From: Salinisphaera sp963835375
Lineage (GTDB): Bacteria > Pseudomonadota > Gammaproteobacteria > Nevskiales > Salinisphaeraceae
Assembly (NCBI GenBank): GCA_963835375.1
Contig: CAWIGB010000025.1
Location: forward strand, 25,138-89,137
Reading direction: 5' to 3'
Length of the DNA stretch: 64,000 nucleotides
Made by a program: the position numbers and the translations under genes. Below the pieces are notes generated by a model, which did no database searches, had not been told where the DNA came from, and saw nothing but the letters and a program-made list of their open reading frames with translations. Of the stretch, positions 25,577 to 33,894 are shown piece after piece (within the stretch, counting starts at the first letter, position 1; each line of letters begins with the position of its first letter).

Positions 25577-25590
25577 TTGATATACATCAA
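25577..25590. promoter_or_regulatory. Perfect FNR/Anr box before ccmD
   Basis: TTGATATACATCAA matches TTGAT-N4-ATCAA exactly. It lies 39 bp after the ccmC stop and 158 bp before ccmD. It may create an internal oxygen-regulated promoter for ccmDEFGHI. Confidence 0.7.
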
Positions 25591-25748
25591 CATTTGCCTT
25601 GAGTGAGGTGGCTTAGAATGGCCGGGAGAGGGGCGATCGACGACCGTCACTGCACAATGAAAACCTGGGCAGAATGGCCGGTCGAGTGTACGGGGCCGGC
25701 GGCGTCGAGTGCGCTGGCGTGCCGGCGGATCGGAGATGTGTTGAGCGT

Positions 25749-25916
25749 ATGAATCAGTCTTGGCACCAATTCTTTGCAATGGGCGGCTATGCTCGATACG
25801 TGTGGAGCGCGTACGGTATCGCCGCGATAGTGCTCCTGGGCAACATCGTGGCGCCGGTTGTCGCACATCGTCGGATCAAGCGTCGGATTCGCAACGCGCA
25901 GTTCGAGGATGACTAG
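25749..25916 (+). CDS. ccmD: Haem exporter protein CcmD
   Basis: A 55-residue single-helix protein, MNQSWHQFFAMGGYARYVWSAYG followed by a hydrophobic stretch and a basic tail (HRRIKRRIRNAQFEDD). This is the standard CcmD pattern. CcmD is needed to release holo-CcmE from the CcmABC complex. The stop overlaps the ccmE start (ATGACTAG). Confidence 0.9.
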   Translation: MNQSWHQFFAMGGYARYVWSAYGIAAIVLLGNIVAPVVAHRRIKRRIRNAQFEDD

Positions 25917-26370
25917 AACCCGCCGTCGTCGTCTGTTGCTGGTGGGCGGGCTTTTTGTAGGCCTGGCCGCCGCCGTTGCGCTCAGCCTGTCTGCGTTCAG
26001 TCAGAACTTGATGTATTTCCATCAGCCCAGCCAGATAGTGGCGGGAAAAGTGCCGCTCAATACGCGCTTTCGGATTGGCGGTCTGGTCAAGCGTGGGTCT
26101 GTGCAGCGCGGTCGCGGCCTCACCGTGCGCTTTTCCATCGCCGACTGCAAAGCCAGCGTGCCGGTTTTGTTCAAGGGAACGCTTCCGGACCTGTTCCGTC
26201 CAGGTCAGGGCGTCATCGCCTATGGCAAGCTGAATTCCAAAGGCCAGTTCATCGCCGACAGCGTCCTGGCGAAACATGATCAGAACTACATGTCGCCGGC
26301 GGTAGCTAAAGAGCTCAAGACCAAACAAGGCAAGAGCTGCATGCCAGCCAATCTACAGGCGTCGCGGTGA
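25909..26370 (+). CDS. ccmE: Cytochrome c-type biogenesis haem chaperone CcmE
   Basis: 153 residues: an N-terminal anchor helix (about 10-28) after an Arg-rich start, an OB-fold domain (FRIGGLVKRGSVQRG, VRFSIADCKASVPVLFKGTLPDLFRPGQGVIAYG) and the haem-binding segment LAKHDQNYMSPAV with His123 and Tyr127. CcmE binds haem covalently at this His and carries it to CcmF/H. It overlaps ccmD by 8 bp and ccmF by 4 bp. Confidence 0.95.
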   Translation: MTRTRRRRLLLVGGLFVGLAAAVALSLSAFSQNLMYFHQPSQIVAGKVPLNTRFRIGGLVKRGSVQRGRGLTVRFSIADCKASVPVLFKGTLPDLFRPGQGVIAYGKLNSKGQFIADSVLAKHDQNYMSPAVAKELKTKQGKSCMPANLQASR

Positions 26371-28334
26371 TTCCCGAGCTGGGCCATCTGGCCCTGGTGC
26401 TGGCCCTGTGCCTTGCTCTGGTGCAGGCGATCCTGCCCGTCTATGGCTTCGTCCGCTCGCGCCCGGACTATCTCGGCGTGGCAGCGCCGGCCGCCGTCGG
26501 CCAGTTCGTGATGCTGGGGTTGTCGTTTTGCGCGTTGGCCTATGCGTTTTATACCAACGATTTTTCGGTGGCATACGTGGCCGAGAACTCAAATACCCAG
26601 CTCCCTTGGTTTTATCGGATCGCAGCCGTCTGGGGCGCCCACGAGGGTTCGCTGCTGTTATGGATGATGCTGCTGTCGACCTGGAGTGTGGCCGTGGCTT
26701 TTGCCAGCCGCAGCCTGCCGCGCGACGTTTCAAGTTGTGTGCTCGCGGTCATGGGGTCTATCAGTTCGGGTTTTCTCATCTTTACCCTGTTTACTTCGAA
26801 TCCGTTTGCGCGTGTGTTTCCGGCGCCGGCCCAAGGGCGCGATCTGAACCCGTTGTTGCAGGATCCCGGCATGGTCTTTCATCCGCCTATGCTCTACATG
26901 GGCTATGTCGGTTTCTGTGTGGCCTTCGCCTTTGCCATCACGGCCCTCATCACCGGACGGGTTGACAGTGCCTGGACGCGCTGGACCCGGCCGTGGACCT
27001 TGGCGGCCTGGATGTTCCTGACGACCGGGATCACGCTGGGCAGCTGGTGGGCCTACAACGAACTTGGCTGGGGGGGGTGGTGGTTTTGGGATCCGGTCGA
27101 GAACGCATCGTTCATGCCGTGGCTGGTAGGCACCGCTCTGATCCATTCGCTGGCGGTGACTGAGAAGCGCGGCATCTTCAAGAGTTGGACGGTTCTATTG
27201 GCGATCACTGCGTTCTCGCTATGTTTGCTCGGCACCTTTCTGGTTCGCTCGGGGGTCCTGATTTCGGTCCACGCGTTTGTAACCAATCCCACCCGAGGCA
27301 TCTATATCCTCAGTTTCTTCGGCGTAGTGGTGGGCAGTTCTCTGGTGCTTTATGCGGTGCGCGCGCCGCGCTTCGAGGCCGGTACCGAGCCCGTGGAAGT
27401 GCTCTCGCGCGAGGGGCTGTTGTTGCTCAACAATATCTTTCTGGTTGTGGCCGCCGCAGCGGTGCTGATCGGCACTTTGTACCCGATTCTGGCGGCTGGC
27501 CTGGGGCTCGGCCGTATCTCGGTCGGACCGCCGTATTTCGACAAGGTATTCGTGCCGTTGACCGCGCCCTTGGTGGTCTTGGTCGGTATGGCATCGGTCA
27601 TGGCCTGGAAGCGAACCCGGCCGCAGACGTTGCGGTCACGCCTCTGGCTACCCCTGTTGCTGGCCGTTATCGTCGGTGTCTTGCTGCCCTGGCTCACATT
27701 GGGCACCTGGGGGGTGGCGGCCGTTGCCGGCTGCGTGCTCGGGAGTTGGGCGATTCTCTCGGCGCTCGAGGACGTGGTGCGGCGCGTGCGCGGAAGCAGA
27801 TTGATGCTGTCGCGCCAGATCATGGGCCAGACGCTGGCCCATGTGGGCGTAGGGGTGTTCGTGATCGGCGTGAGCCTGGTCAGCGCGTTCGGCGGCGAGC
27901 GCGATGTCCGGATGGCCCCCGGGCAGTCGGTCGTTTTCGCCGGTTACAATTTCGTTTTCCATGGAGTTCGAAAGCAGAAAGGGCCGAACTACACCGCGCA
28001 GATCGGTGAGTTCACGGTCGCCCATAATGGCCATGTGATATCGCAGCTGCATCCGGCCAAACGCCATTATGTGGAGAGCGACGCCTTGATGACCGAGTCT
28101 GGCATCGACGACGGTGTTTTCCGCGATCTGTATTTGTCTCTCGGGGAGCCGCTTGCCGATAAGGCTTGGAGCGTGCGGATCTACTACCGGCCGTTCGTGC
28201 GTTGGATCTGGGCAGGGGGGTTCCTGGCTGCTCTGGGAGGGCTCCTCGCGCTCAGCGACAAGCGGTACTGGCGCCGGCAGAAAGTCCGCCGTAGCGCCGT
28301 GGTTCGCGCGTCGACGCGGACGGTTGACGCCTAA
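26367..28334 (+). CDS. ccmF: Cytochrome c haem lyase subunit CcmF
   Basis: 655 residues, normal CcmF size, with about 15 membrane helices and the WWD motif (NELGWGGWWFWDPVENASFMPWL). Other landmarks are YRIAAVWGAHEGSLLLWMMLLS, PPMLYMGYVGFCVAFAFAI and the C-terminal periplasmic part. CcmF with CcmH and CcmI joins haem from CcmE to apocytochrome CXXCH motifs. The start is GTG 26367, overlapping ccmE; the final A of its TAA is the first base of ccmG. Confidence 0.95.
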   Translation: MIPELGHLALVLALCLALVQAILPVYGFVRSRPDYLGVAAPAAVGQFVMLGLSFCALAYAFYTNDFSVAYVAENSNTQLPWFYRIAAVWGAHEGSLLLWMMLLSTWSVAVAFASRSLPRDVSSCVLAVMGSISSGFLIFTLFTSNPFARVFPAPAQGRDLNPLLQDPGMVFHPPMLYMGYVGFCVAFAFAITALITGRVDSAWTRWTRPWTLAAWMFLTTGITLGSWWAYNELGWGGWWFWDPVENASFMPWLVGTALIHSLAVTEKRGIFKSWTVLLAITAFSLCLLGTFLVRSGVLISVHAFVTNPTRGIYILSFFGVVVGSSLVLYAVRAPRFEAGTEPVEVLSREGLLLLNNIFLVVAAAAVLIGTLYPILAAGLGLGRISVGPPYFDKVFVPLTAPLVVLVGMASVMAWKRTRPQTLRSRLWLPLLLAVIVGVLLPWLTLGTWGVAAVAGCVLGSWAILSALEDVVRRVRGSRLMLSRQIMGQTLAHVGVGVFVIGVSLVSAFGGERDVRMAPGQSVVFAGYNFVFHGVRKQKGPNYTAQIGEFTVAHNGHVISQLHPAKRHYVESDALMTESGIDDGVFRDLYLSLGEPLADKAWSVRIYYRPFVRWIWAGGFLAALGGLLALSDKRYWRRQKVRRSAVVRASTRTVDA

Positions 28335-28867
28335 TGCGCTGGCGGGTGGTCATTCCGGCCGTCGTGGTAGCCGGGCTCATTGTATTACTGGGCTATGGGT
28401 TGACGCGACAACCCACGATTCTGCCTTCTGCGCTGATTGACAAGCCGGCGCCGGTTTTCAACCTGCCGACCTTGGCTTCGGCTGACAAGCGGGTTGACAG
28501 CAACGTATTGAAGGGACATGTCACGCTGGTCAATGTCTGGGCCAGTTGGTGCGTCGCCTGTCGCGAAGAGAACGATCTAGTTACGGAGATATCGCAGCGC
28601 ACCGGTGTTCCAGTGCTTGGCATTAATTACAAGGATAAGCGGCGCGATGCCAAACACTGGCTGGCGCGTTTTGGTAATCCGTTTGCCGTGGTGGGGTTCG
28701 ACCAGAGCGGTCAGGTCGGTATTGACTGGGGCGTGGCGGCGGTACCGGAGTCGTTCGTGGTCGATCGCCAGGGGATCATCCGATACAAGGTCGTGGGCCC
28801 GATCACACGGCAGAAAATGAACAAGGTCCTCATTCCGAAGCTGGAGCGGCTGCAGCAGGCCTCGTGA
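28334..28867 (+). CDS. ccmG: Thiol:disulfide interchange protein CcmG (DsbE)
   Basis: 177 residues: one N-terminal membrane anchor (about 5-22) and a periplasmic thioredoxin domain with active site WASWCVAC (Cys73, Cys76), the Glu/Asp-rich ENDL after it, and GVAAVPESFVVDRQGIIRYKVVGP with the cis-Pro. It reduces apocytochrome CXXCH disulfides before haem attachment. Electrons should come from the DsbD-like protein encoded at 31569-32756. Confidence 0.94.
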   Translation: MRWRVVIPAVVVAGLIVLLGYGLTRQPTILPSALIDKPAPVFNLPTLASADKRVDSNVLKGHVTLVNVWASWCVACREENDLVTEISQRTGVPVLGINYKDKRRDAKHWLARFGNPFAVVGFDQSGQVGIDWGVAAVPESFVVDRQGIIRYKVVGPITRQKMNKVLIPKLERLQQAS

Positions 28868-29337
28868 TGCGTATATCGCTGATACTGGTGGCGGCATTCT
28901 TGATGACAAGCGTTGCGGCTGCAACCGATCTGAGCGGTCCACAACGGGCACGTTATCAACAACTCACAGCCGATCTGCGCTGCCTGATCTGCCAGAACCG
29001 CAGCATCGCCGATTCGGATGCGCCGTTGGCCAAGGATCTGCGTCATATTGTGGCCCAGCAGATTGCACAGGGGCGCACCGATGCGCAGATTAAACAGTAT
29101 CTGGTCGATCGTTATGGGCAGTGGGTGCTATACGATCCGCCATTCGAGTTTGCAACCTGGTTGCTCTGGCTCGGTCCCTTCGCATTGTTGTTGGTCGGAC
29201 TCATCATGGCGCTGACTATCGTGCGCAAGCGCCGCGATGCGCCGCGCCGACGCCCCGAGTTAGATCGTACCCGCCTGGAACGCGTCCTCGGTGAGACGGC
29301 CCAGCCGATTAATCGGCCTCCCAAGGACCACTCATGA
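28867..29337 (+). CDS. ccmH: Cytochrome c-type biogenesis protein CcmH (CcmL type)
   Basis: 156 residues from ATG 28867, which overlaps the ccmG stop; GTG 28864 is an alternative. There is a signal peptide and the redox motif LRCLICQNRSIADSDAPLA (Cys39, Cys42), then a membrane helix (WLLWLGPFALLLVGLIMAL) and a short cytoplasmic tail. It is the short N-terminal form of E. coli CcmH; the TPR half is the separate downstream gene. It acts in thiol exchange with the apocytochrome in the CcmFHI ligase. Confidence 0.94.
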   Translation: MRISLILVAAFLMTSVAAATDLSGPQRARYQQLTADLRCLICQNRSIADSDAPLAKDLRHIVAQQIAQGRTDAQIKQYLVDRYGQWVLYDPPFEFATWLLWLGPFALLLVGLIMALTIVRKRRDAPRRRPELDRTRLERVLGETAQPINRPPKDHS

Positions 29338-30158
29338 TCGTATTTTTGGTTTCGGCCGCACTGCTCGTGGCGGCCAGTCTTCTGTTCGTGCTCGTGCCCT
29401 TGTGGCGGGGCGCTCAGTCTGCGGCCGACAAACGCCGCGAAGCCAACATCACGATCTATCATCAGCGCTATCAGGAAATCGAACGCGAAGTCGGCGCAGG
29501 ACGTTTGAATCGACACGAAGCCGAAGAAGAAAAAGACGAACTCGGGGCCCGGCTGTTGGCAGACATCGACCAGGCGCCGAGTCTGATGCCATCGGCGCAA
29601 CGGAAAACGCGCCGGCCGTGGCTGGCCACCATGTCGATTGTGGCGCTGTTCTTGATTGTCGGCGCTGGAGGATACTGGAAGTTGGGTGACTGGCGGGCGG
29701 TGGAGAACGCCGGGGAACCGAATGCACAGACAGTCATAAGCGAGCTGCAGGAACGGGTCAATCAGTACCCCGATGATCGCAAGGCGAGAATGCTACTCGC
29801 CCAGGCGCAAACGAGTACTGGGCAGTTTGCGGCCGCGGCGAAGAACCTGCACGCATTGAACGCCGCGTCGCCAAAGCCCAGGCCCCAACTCATTGCCGCC
29901 GAGGCTGATGCGACTCTGCAGGCGACCAATGATCTGCAGGGCAAGGCCCGGGATCTGTTCGCGCAAGCACTCAAGCTCGATCCCAAGAACAGGCAAGCGC
30001 TTTGGTTCCTCGGGCTGGCGGCGGCAGAACAGGGCGACAATTCAAAAGCCGTGGGTTACTGGGGTCGTTTGCTCAAACAAAATCTGTCCGATGACGTCCG
30101 TGCCATGGTTCAAAGCCGACGTAATGAACTCACGGGGGACAAGCCGACGCTGAATTAG
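29334..30158 (+). CDS. ccmI: Cytochrome c-type biogenesis protein CcmI (CycH), TPR protein
   Basis: 274 residues with two N-terminal membrane helices flanking a cytoplasmic loop (DKRREANITIYHQRYQEIEREVGAGRL; second helix near 100-118) and a periplasmic TPR region (NQYPDDRKARMLLAQAQTSTGQFAAAAKNLHAL, FAQALKLDPKNRQALWFLGLAAAEQGD). It holds apocytochromes for the CcmF/H ligase. It overlaps ccmH by 4 bp and is the last gene of the ccm run. Confidence 0.9.
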   Translation: MIVFLVSAALLVAASLLFVLVPLWRGAQSAADKRREANITIYHQRYQEIEREVGAGRLNRHEAEEEKDELGARLLADIDQAPSLMPSAQRKTRRPWLATMSIVALFLIVGAGGYWKLGDWRAVENAGEPNAQTVISELQERVNQYPDDRKARMLLAQAQTSTGQFAAAAKNLHALNAASPKPRPQLIAAEADATLQATNDLQGKARDLFAQALKLDPKNRQALWFLGLAAAEQGDNSKAVGYWGRLLKQNLSDDVRAMVQSRRNELTGDKPTLN

Positions 30159-30524
30159 ACGGGGCGGCGACTCGTTGTGTCGTCTTGCGAAGGGGCGCCA
30201 CTCAAAGCCACTAGCTGTCCAGTCCCGCCAATCGTTGCTTTGCCGCAAGGCGAGGCGTATTGAGTCCAGTTATCGGACTACACGCGTCATAGCTATGGCG
30301 CCAATGCCATCATGGCGATGCTGGACAGAGCAGTGGGCACGCGCTATTTCTATGTGTCGGTTCTTGGAATGTCTTCACTCCTGGGTACGTCCGGGACGCG
30401 GCTTTCATGTTCACAGTCAAACGCTGATTTTCGTCAGGGGCGAGATTTTGCGGGCGCCGGCTGGATGGCCAGGTCGTCCAGCACACTGTCGTGGCCGATT
30501 GCAGGATAAGAGGAGAAACCGCTG
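30159..30524 (+). other. 366-bp gap between ccmI and a cytochrome gene
   Basis: No gene or clear terminator is seen. The stretch is less GC-rich than core parts of the window and probably holds the promoter of the small cytochrome gene at 30525. Confidence 0.5.
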
Positions 30525-30875
30525 ATGAGACGCATCATGATCAGTCTGGTTGCGGGGGCGGTCATCGGGGCCGCCAGCATTACGGGCGTATCGGCTATGG
30601 GGATGATGCACCAAGGCATGATGCGGAGCTCTGGGGGGTCTTCAGACACAAGCGCCGGCACGCGCAGCGGCGATCGCGCCGGCGCAAGGTTGGTTCAGCA
30701 GTTCTGTACCGGCTGCCATACGTCACCGTCGCCGGTCCAGCACGCGCCAGAGCAATGGCCTGCCGTGGTCGCACGCATGAAGCGCTACATGTACTCGCGC
30801 GGGATCAAGGCGCCGGATCGTGCGCAGACCCGGGCGATAGAGGCCTATTTGGCGCAGTCAGCGCATTCCCGGTGA
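30525..30875 (+). CDS. Small monohaem cytochrome c-like protein
   Basis: 116 residues with a signal peptide (about 1-25, ending GVSAM), a Met/Ser/Gly-rich linker and one haem motif FCTGCHTSPSPVQHAPEQWPAVVARMKRY (Cys61, Cys64, His65) in a short helical domain ending RAIEAYLAQSAH. A Met in the MKRYMYSRG segment is the likely sixth ligand. It follows the ccm cluster and fits a periplasmic electron carrier, or the small cytochromes seen with sulfur or metal oxidation. The partner is unknown. Confidence 0.82.
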   Translation: MRRIMISLVAGAVIGAASITGVSAMGMMHQGMMRSSGGSSDTSAGTRSGDRAGARLVQQFCTGCHTSPSPVQHAPEQWPAVVARMKRYMYSRGIKAPDRAQTRAIEAYLAQSAHSR

Positions 30876-30946
30876 CATTTCCGAAGATGATCCGGACATG
30901 TGGCCCATTGGCGCATACGGGGTCTACCCCGACTTACGCCGGCAGG

Positions 30947-31561
30947 TTAGCGGGATGTCGGAGCCGCGGCACTGGTGAGAGGCGTCGATAAAGTCGAGGG
31001 CGGCAGACACAGGCCCGAGTCATTGCAGGCCTGCACGCGCGCTTGCGCTTTCAGGGGGCCGTCGCTGCCATGCCCGGTAAGATGCCCAATTAGTTTCATC
31101 TGTCCGGAATAAACTCGGATTGGTCTGCCGAGGCCAACGTTAATCTCATCGCCTGCCGGAAAATCCAGATTTATCGGCAATGGGGCGCCGTCGGCTACGA
31201 TGTCGACTTCAGTCGGGATAAGAAAGTCAAACCCCGCCGGGTTGGCATTGATATGCCAATGCTTTTTTATATTCAGCTCAATACGAACGTTATCGCCTTC
31301 GCGAGACGCGTCAAGCTTGACATAGCGCGCACTGAAACGCTGCTGCGCCGGCGGCGAATCATCGATTGCGGCTTGCGCGGCCGTTGTCTCGGACTGTGAG
31401 TAGAGAGTGACAATATCTGCGCTCGAGTTACTCGTGTTGGGCGCCGGGGTGTTGCTCTCAACGCGGGCGTTGGGTTCACCATCCTGCGACGGCCATTGCC
31501 AAAATAGAAAAAAACCGCTTACTGCAAGAGCGCTTGCCAAGGGCAGGAGCCAGCGGATCAT
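30947..31561 (-). CDS. Separate DsbD alpha-like domain protein
   Basis: About 204 residues from ATG 31561 (an upstream in-frame ATG at 31582 adds seven). An N-terminal membrane anchor is followed by a Ser/Asn-rich linker and a periplasmic domain of the DsbD N-terminal type: RYVKLDASREGDNVRIELNIKKHWHINANPAG, IPTEVDIVADG and the two-Cys end ACNDSGLCLPPS. In most bacteria this domain is the N-terminus of DsbD. Here it is its own gene directly after the beta-gamma part. It should receive electrons from that protein and pass them to CcmG or other periplasmic thiols. Confidence 0.82.
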   Translation of the reverse strand: MIRWLLPLASALAVSGFFLFWQWPSQDGEPNARVESNTPAPNTSNSSADIVTLYSQSETTAAQAAIDDSPPAQQRFSARYVKLDASREGDNVRIELNIKKHWHINANPAGFDFLIPTEVDIVADGAPLPINLDFPAGDEINVGLGRPIRVYSGQMKLIGHLTGHGSDGPLKAQARVQACNDSGLCLPPSTLSTPLTSAAAPTSR

Positions 31562-31568
31562 GAAGTCT

Positions 31569-32756
31569 TTACCGATTGACACGAGATCGCTCCGCGCTGG
31601 TTTCGATGGCTGTTTTCAACGTACTTACGGTAAATAAACCCGGTAAGCGCCGGTGGATCGTGCCGTCAGGGTTGAGTACCACAGCAAAAGGTAGGCCGGC
31701 CCCGCCGAACGAGCGCAGGTGGGCGTCGAGTTCGGCGTTGGGACGGGTCAGATCGGCTTGCAGTGCGCGCGTGTTCGTGGCCGCTACCGCCCGCGCGATC
31801 GCTTGGTTGGCGTATACGGTCTGTTCCAGAACCTTGCAGTTGATACACCAGTCGGCCGTGAACTCGATCAGCACCGGGTGACCGGCGGCACGGGCTGCGA
31901 TCAGCGCGCGCTCGGTCAGTGGTTGCCAAGGCAAGCCATGTCCAGTGTCTCCACCTCGGTTGAATCCGATGGCGACGATGCTCACGGCAACCACCGCTAA
32001 GACTACCGTCGGGACTAGTCGCGCGCCGAATCCGGGGCCGACAACTAATCCACGGACTACCCAGAAGGCGAGCGCGCTGAGCCAGAACGTCCACAATAGG
32101 ACGCTGAAGCGTTCGCTAAGCACGGTGGTCGCAAAGAAGGTAGCGCCCGCTAGCAACATCAAGCCCATCATCTGTTGTACGCGCCGTAGCCAGGGTCCGT
32201 TACGTGGGATACGCGCGAGCAAACCCGGTCGGGCCAGCAAGATAAGATAAGGCAGCGCCAACCCCACGCCGACCGCGGTGAACAACGCAAAGATCGTAGT
32301 GGGCGCCTGCGTTAGCGCAAACGCCATGACGCCGCCCAGGAAAGGCCCGGTGCAGGGAGCGGACAGAACGGCTGCCAACAAACCGGCGAAATAAGGTTCC
32401 GCGTAGCCTGTGCCCTGGATTCGATACAGCCATTGGGCGGGCTGCATGCCGCGCCCGGCGAGGCTGTAAATGCCGAGGCCCGTCAGCAACAAGGCAAGCG
32501 CCGCTCGGAACGAGACCGCTTGAAACAAAGTGCCCCAGGTCCAGTGAAGCGCGGCGGTCGCCAAGGCCAGCGCGCCGAAGAACGTCAGTGTGCCTGCCAG
32601 CAAGGCAAATGCCGCCAGTGCGCGTTGTCGAGCGCCGTGGCCCACTACATGCGCGATGCTGCGTAATTTGATCGGCAACGCCGGTAACACACAGGGCGTG
32701 AGATTGAGCAGCCCCCCGGCCAGAACCGCCAGCAGCAGATGGCTCCAGATCATCAT
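31569..32756 (-). CDS. DsbD-like thiol:disulfide transporter (CcdA domain plus thioredoxin domain)
   Basis: 395 residues. About eight membrane helices form a CcdA/DsbD-beta domain with NLTPCVLPALPIK (Cys22) and VLSAPCTGPFLGGVMAF, the pair of membrane cysteines that carry electrons. The C-terminal periplasmic thioredoxin (gamma) domain has FTADWCINCKVLEQTVYAN. It moves reducing power from cytoplasmic thioredoxin to the periplasm, which CcmG needs. The alpha domain is missing here and encoded by the next gene. It overlaps the TVP38-like gene upstream by 4 bp. Confidence 0.9.
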   Translation of the reverse strand: MMIWSHLLLAVLAGGLLNLTPCVLPALPIKLRSIAHVVGHGARQRALAAFALLAGTLTFFGALALATAALHWTWGTLFQAVSFRAALALLLTGLGIYSLAGRGMQPAQWLYRIQGTGYAEPYFAGLLAAVLSAPCTGPFLGGVMAFALTQAPTTIFALFTAVGVGLALPYLILLARPGLLARIPRNGPWLRRVQQMMGLMLLAGATFFATTVLSERFSVLLWTFWLSALAFWVVRGLVVGPGFGARLVPTVVLAVVAVSIVAIGFNRGGDTGHGLPWQPLTERALIAARAAGHPVLIEFTADWCINCKVLEQTVYANQAIARAVAATNTRALQADLTRPNAELDAHLRSFGGAGLPFAVVLNPDGTIHRRLPGLFTVSTLKTAIETSAERSRVNR

Positions 32757-33607
32757 GGCGCAGTGTCACAATGCCTGTTGGCACACGACTCGGATTGGCT
32801 AGGTTCGGCAGATTGCAGGATCGACCTGCGACGCCGAATACGGCGTATTGCAGACAGCAACAGTAGTGCGATCGGTCCCGCAAGAATCCAGATATCTATA
32901 GGCAGAGTGAGTGCCTGACTACCGAGTAGCACGCTGAGAACCGTCAGCGGCAAGATACCCAGCCCGGTCGTCCAGATGAATCTCGCCCTCGGCACGCCAG
33001 CAAGACCGGCCGCGTAGTGGATCAGGCTGAACGACATGACCGGTATCGGGCACGCCATCAGCAGTGGCGCGATACCACGGTTGCGTGTGAGCGCATCCAG
33101 CCGACTGCGGTAGCGCACGGGAACGAGGTGCGCTCTTGCCGCCGGGCCGAGCGCACACATGGCCTCGTAGCTCAGAATCGCACCCACCATCGCGCCCACC
33201 CAGGTGACCAGTACGCCGAGCCATGGACCGAAAGCGACACCATTGGCAACCGCGATCACCTCGGCTGGAAACGTTACGAAGGCATGAACCGCCATCAGGC
33301 CGATGGACGCGATAAGCGCCCAACGGTCCGCGCTACCGATGAGCGCACGCAGTCCGTCGCTGCTGAAATCGACGGCGAACAGGCTGTATTCGACAAGGCA
33401 CCAGATGATTACGATGTCGATCCAGAGCAGTCCGACCGTCAATACCCTAGTCGCCGCCAAGAGAACGGGGCGCGTCGGCCAAGGTCGGCCTCCTATTTGT
33501 AGCAATGGGCGAAAAGTTAGGCCGAGCAAGATCAGGCCGGTCGCCGCCAACGCGAGACAGGCGGACAGCATGTCAGCTGTCATCGCGATCCTCTTGTGCT
33601 GCGACAA
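32753..33607 (-). CDS. TVP38/TMEM64 (DedA/VTT-domain) membrane protein
   Basis: 284 residues with about six membrane helices and the VTT-domain core FVTFPAEVIAVANGVAFGPWLGVLVTWVGAMVGAILSYE, then ARAHLVPVRYRSRLDAL and the helix pair with PIPVMSFSLIHYAAGLAGVP. VTT proteins are proposed lipid scramblases or flippases; the exact role is unknown. The start could be ATG 33607 or one of two internal ATGs (33583, 33574). It overlaps the DsbD-like gene, so the three minus-strand genes probably form one operon. Confidence 0.85.
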   Translation of the reverse strand: MSQHKRIAMTADMLSACLALAATGLILLGLTFRPLLQIGGRPWPTRPVLLAATRVLTVGLLWIDIVIIWCLVEYSLFAVDFSSDGLRALIGSADRWALIASIGLMAVHAFVTFPAEVIAVANGVAFGPWLGVLVTWVGAMVGAILSYEAMCALGPAARAHLVPVRYRSRLDALTRNRGIAPLLMACPIPVMSFSLIHYAAGLAGVPRARFIWTTGLGILPLTVLSVLLGSQALTLPIDIWILAGPIALLLLSAIRRIRRRRSILQSAEPSQSESCANRHCDTAP

Positions 33608-33894
33608 TAAAGGTACATAAGCGGGCTAAGCGGGTACACGGCGGCATCGGGTAGTCATGAGCCCCATCGCCCGTTGATTTTGTAGGTGTCGATGGCCACT
33701 GCTGCGTAGCTGGCCCGTTCAAGCAGCCGGTCGCAGTAATGCTCTTTATAGACTTGGGTGTGCGCGACCGCGCAGCCACTGATCTCGCTCAAGCAGTGGG
33801 TATGCCAGGTAGTCGCCGCACTAATCGGTGATGATGAGTTGGCCATAGGGTCTCGAAAGAGAGTTACTGTCAAATCTGGTGTATGGAAAAGAAG

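Noticed and set aside
33608..33894. A small minus-strand frame (33655-33873) beside the IS256-type transposase
   Set aside because: No recognisable domain, and it lies where the terminal repeat of the element is expected.
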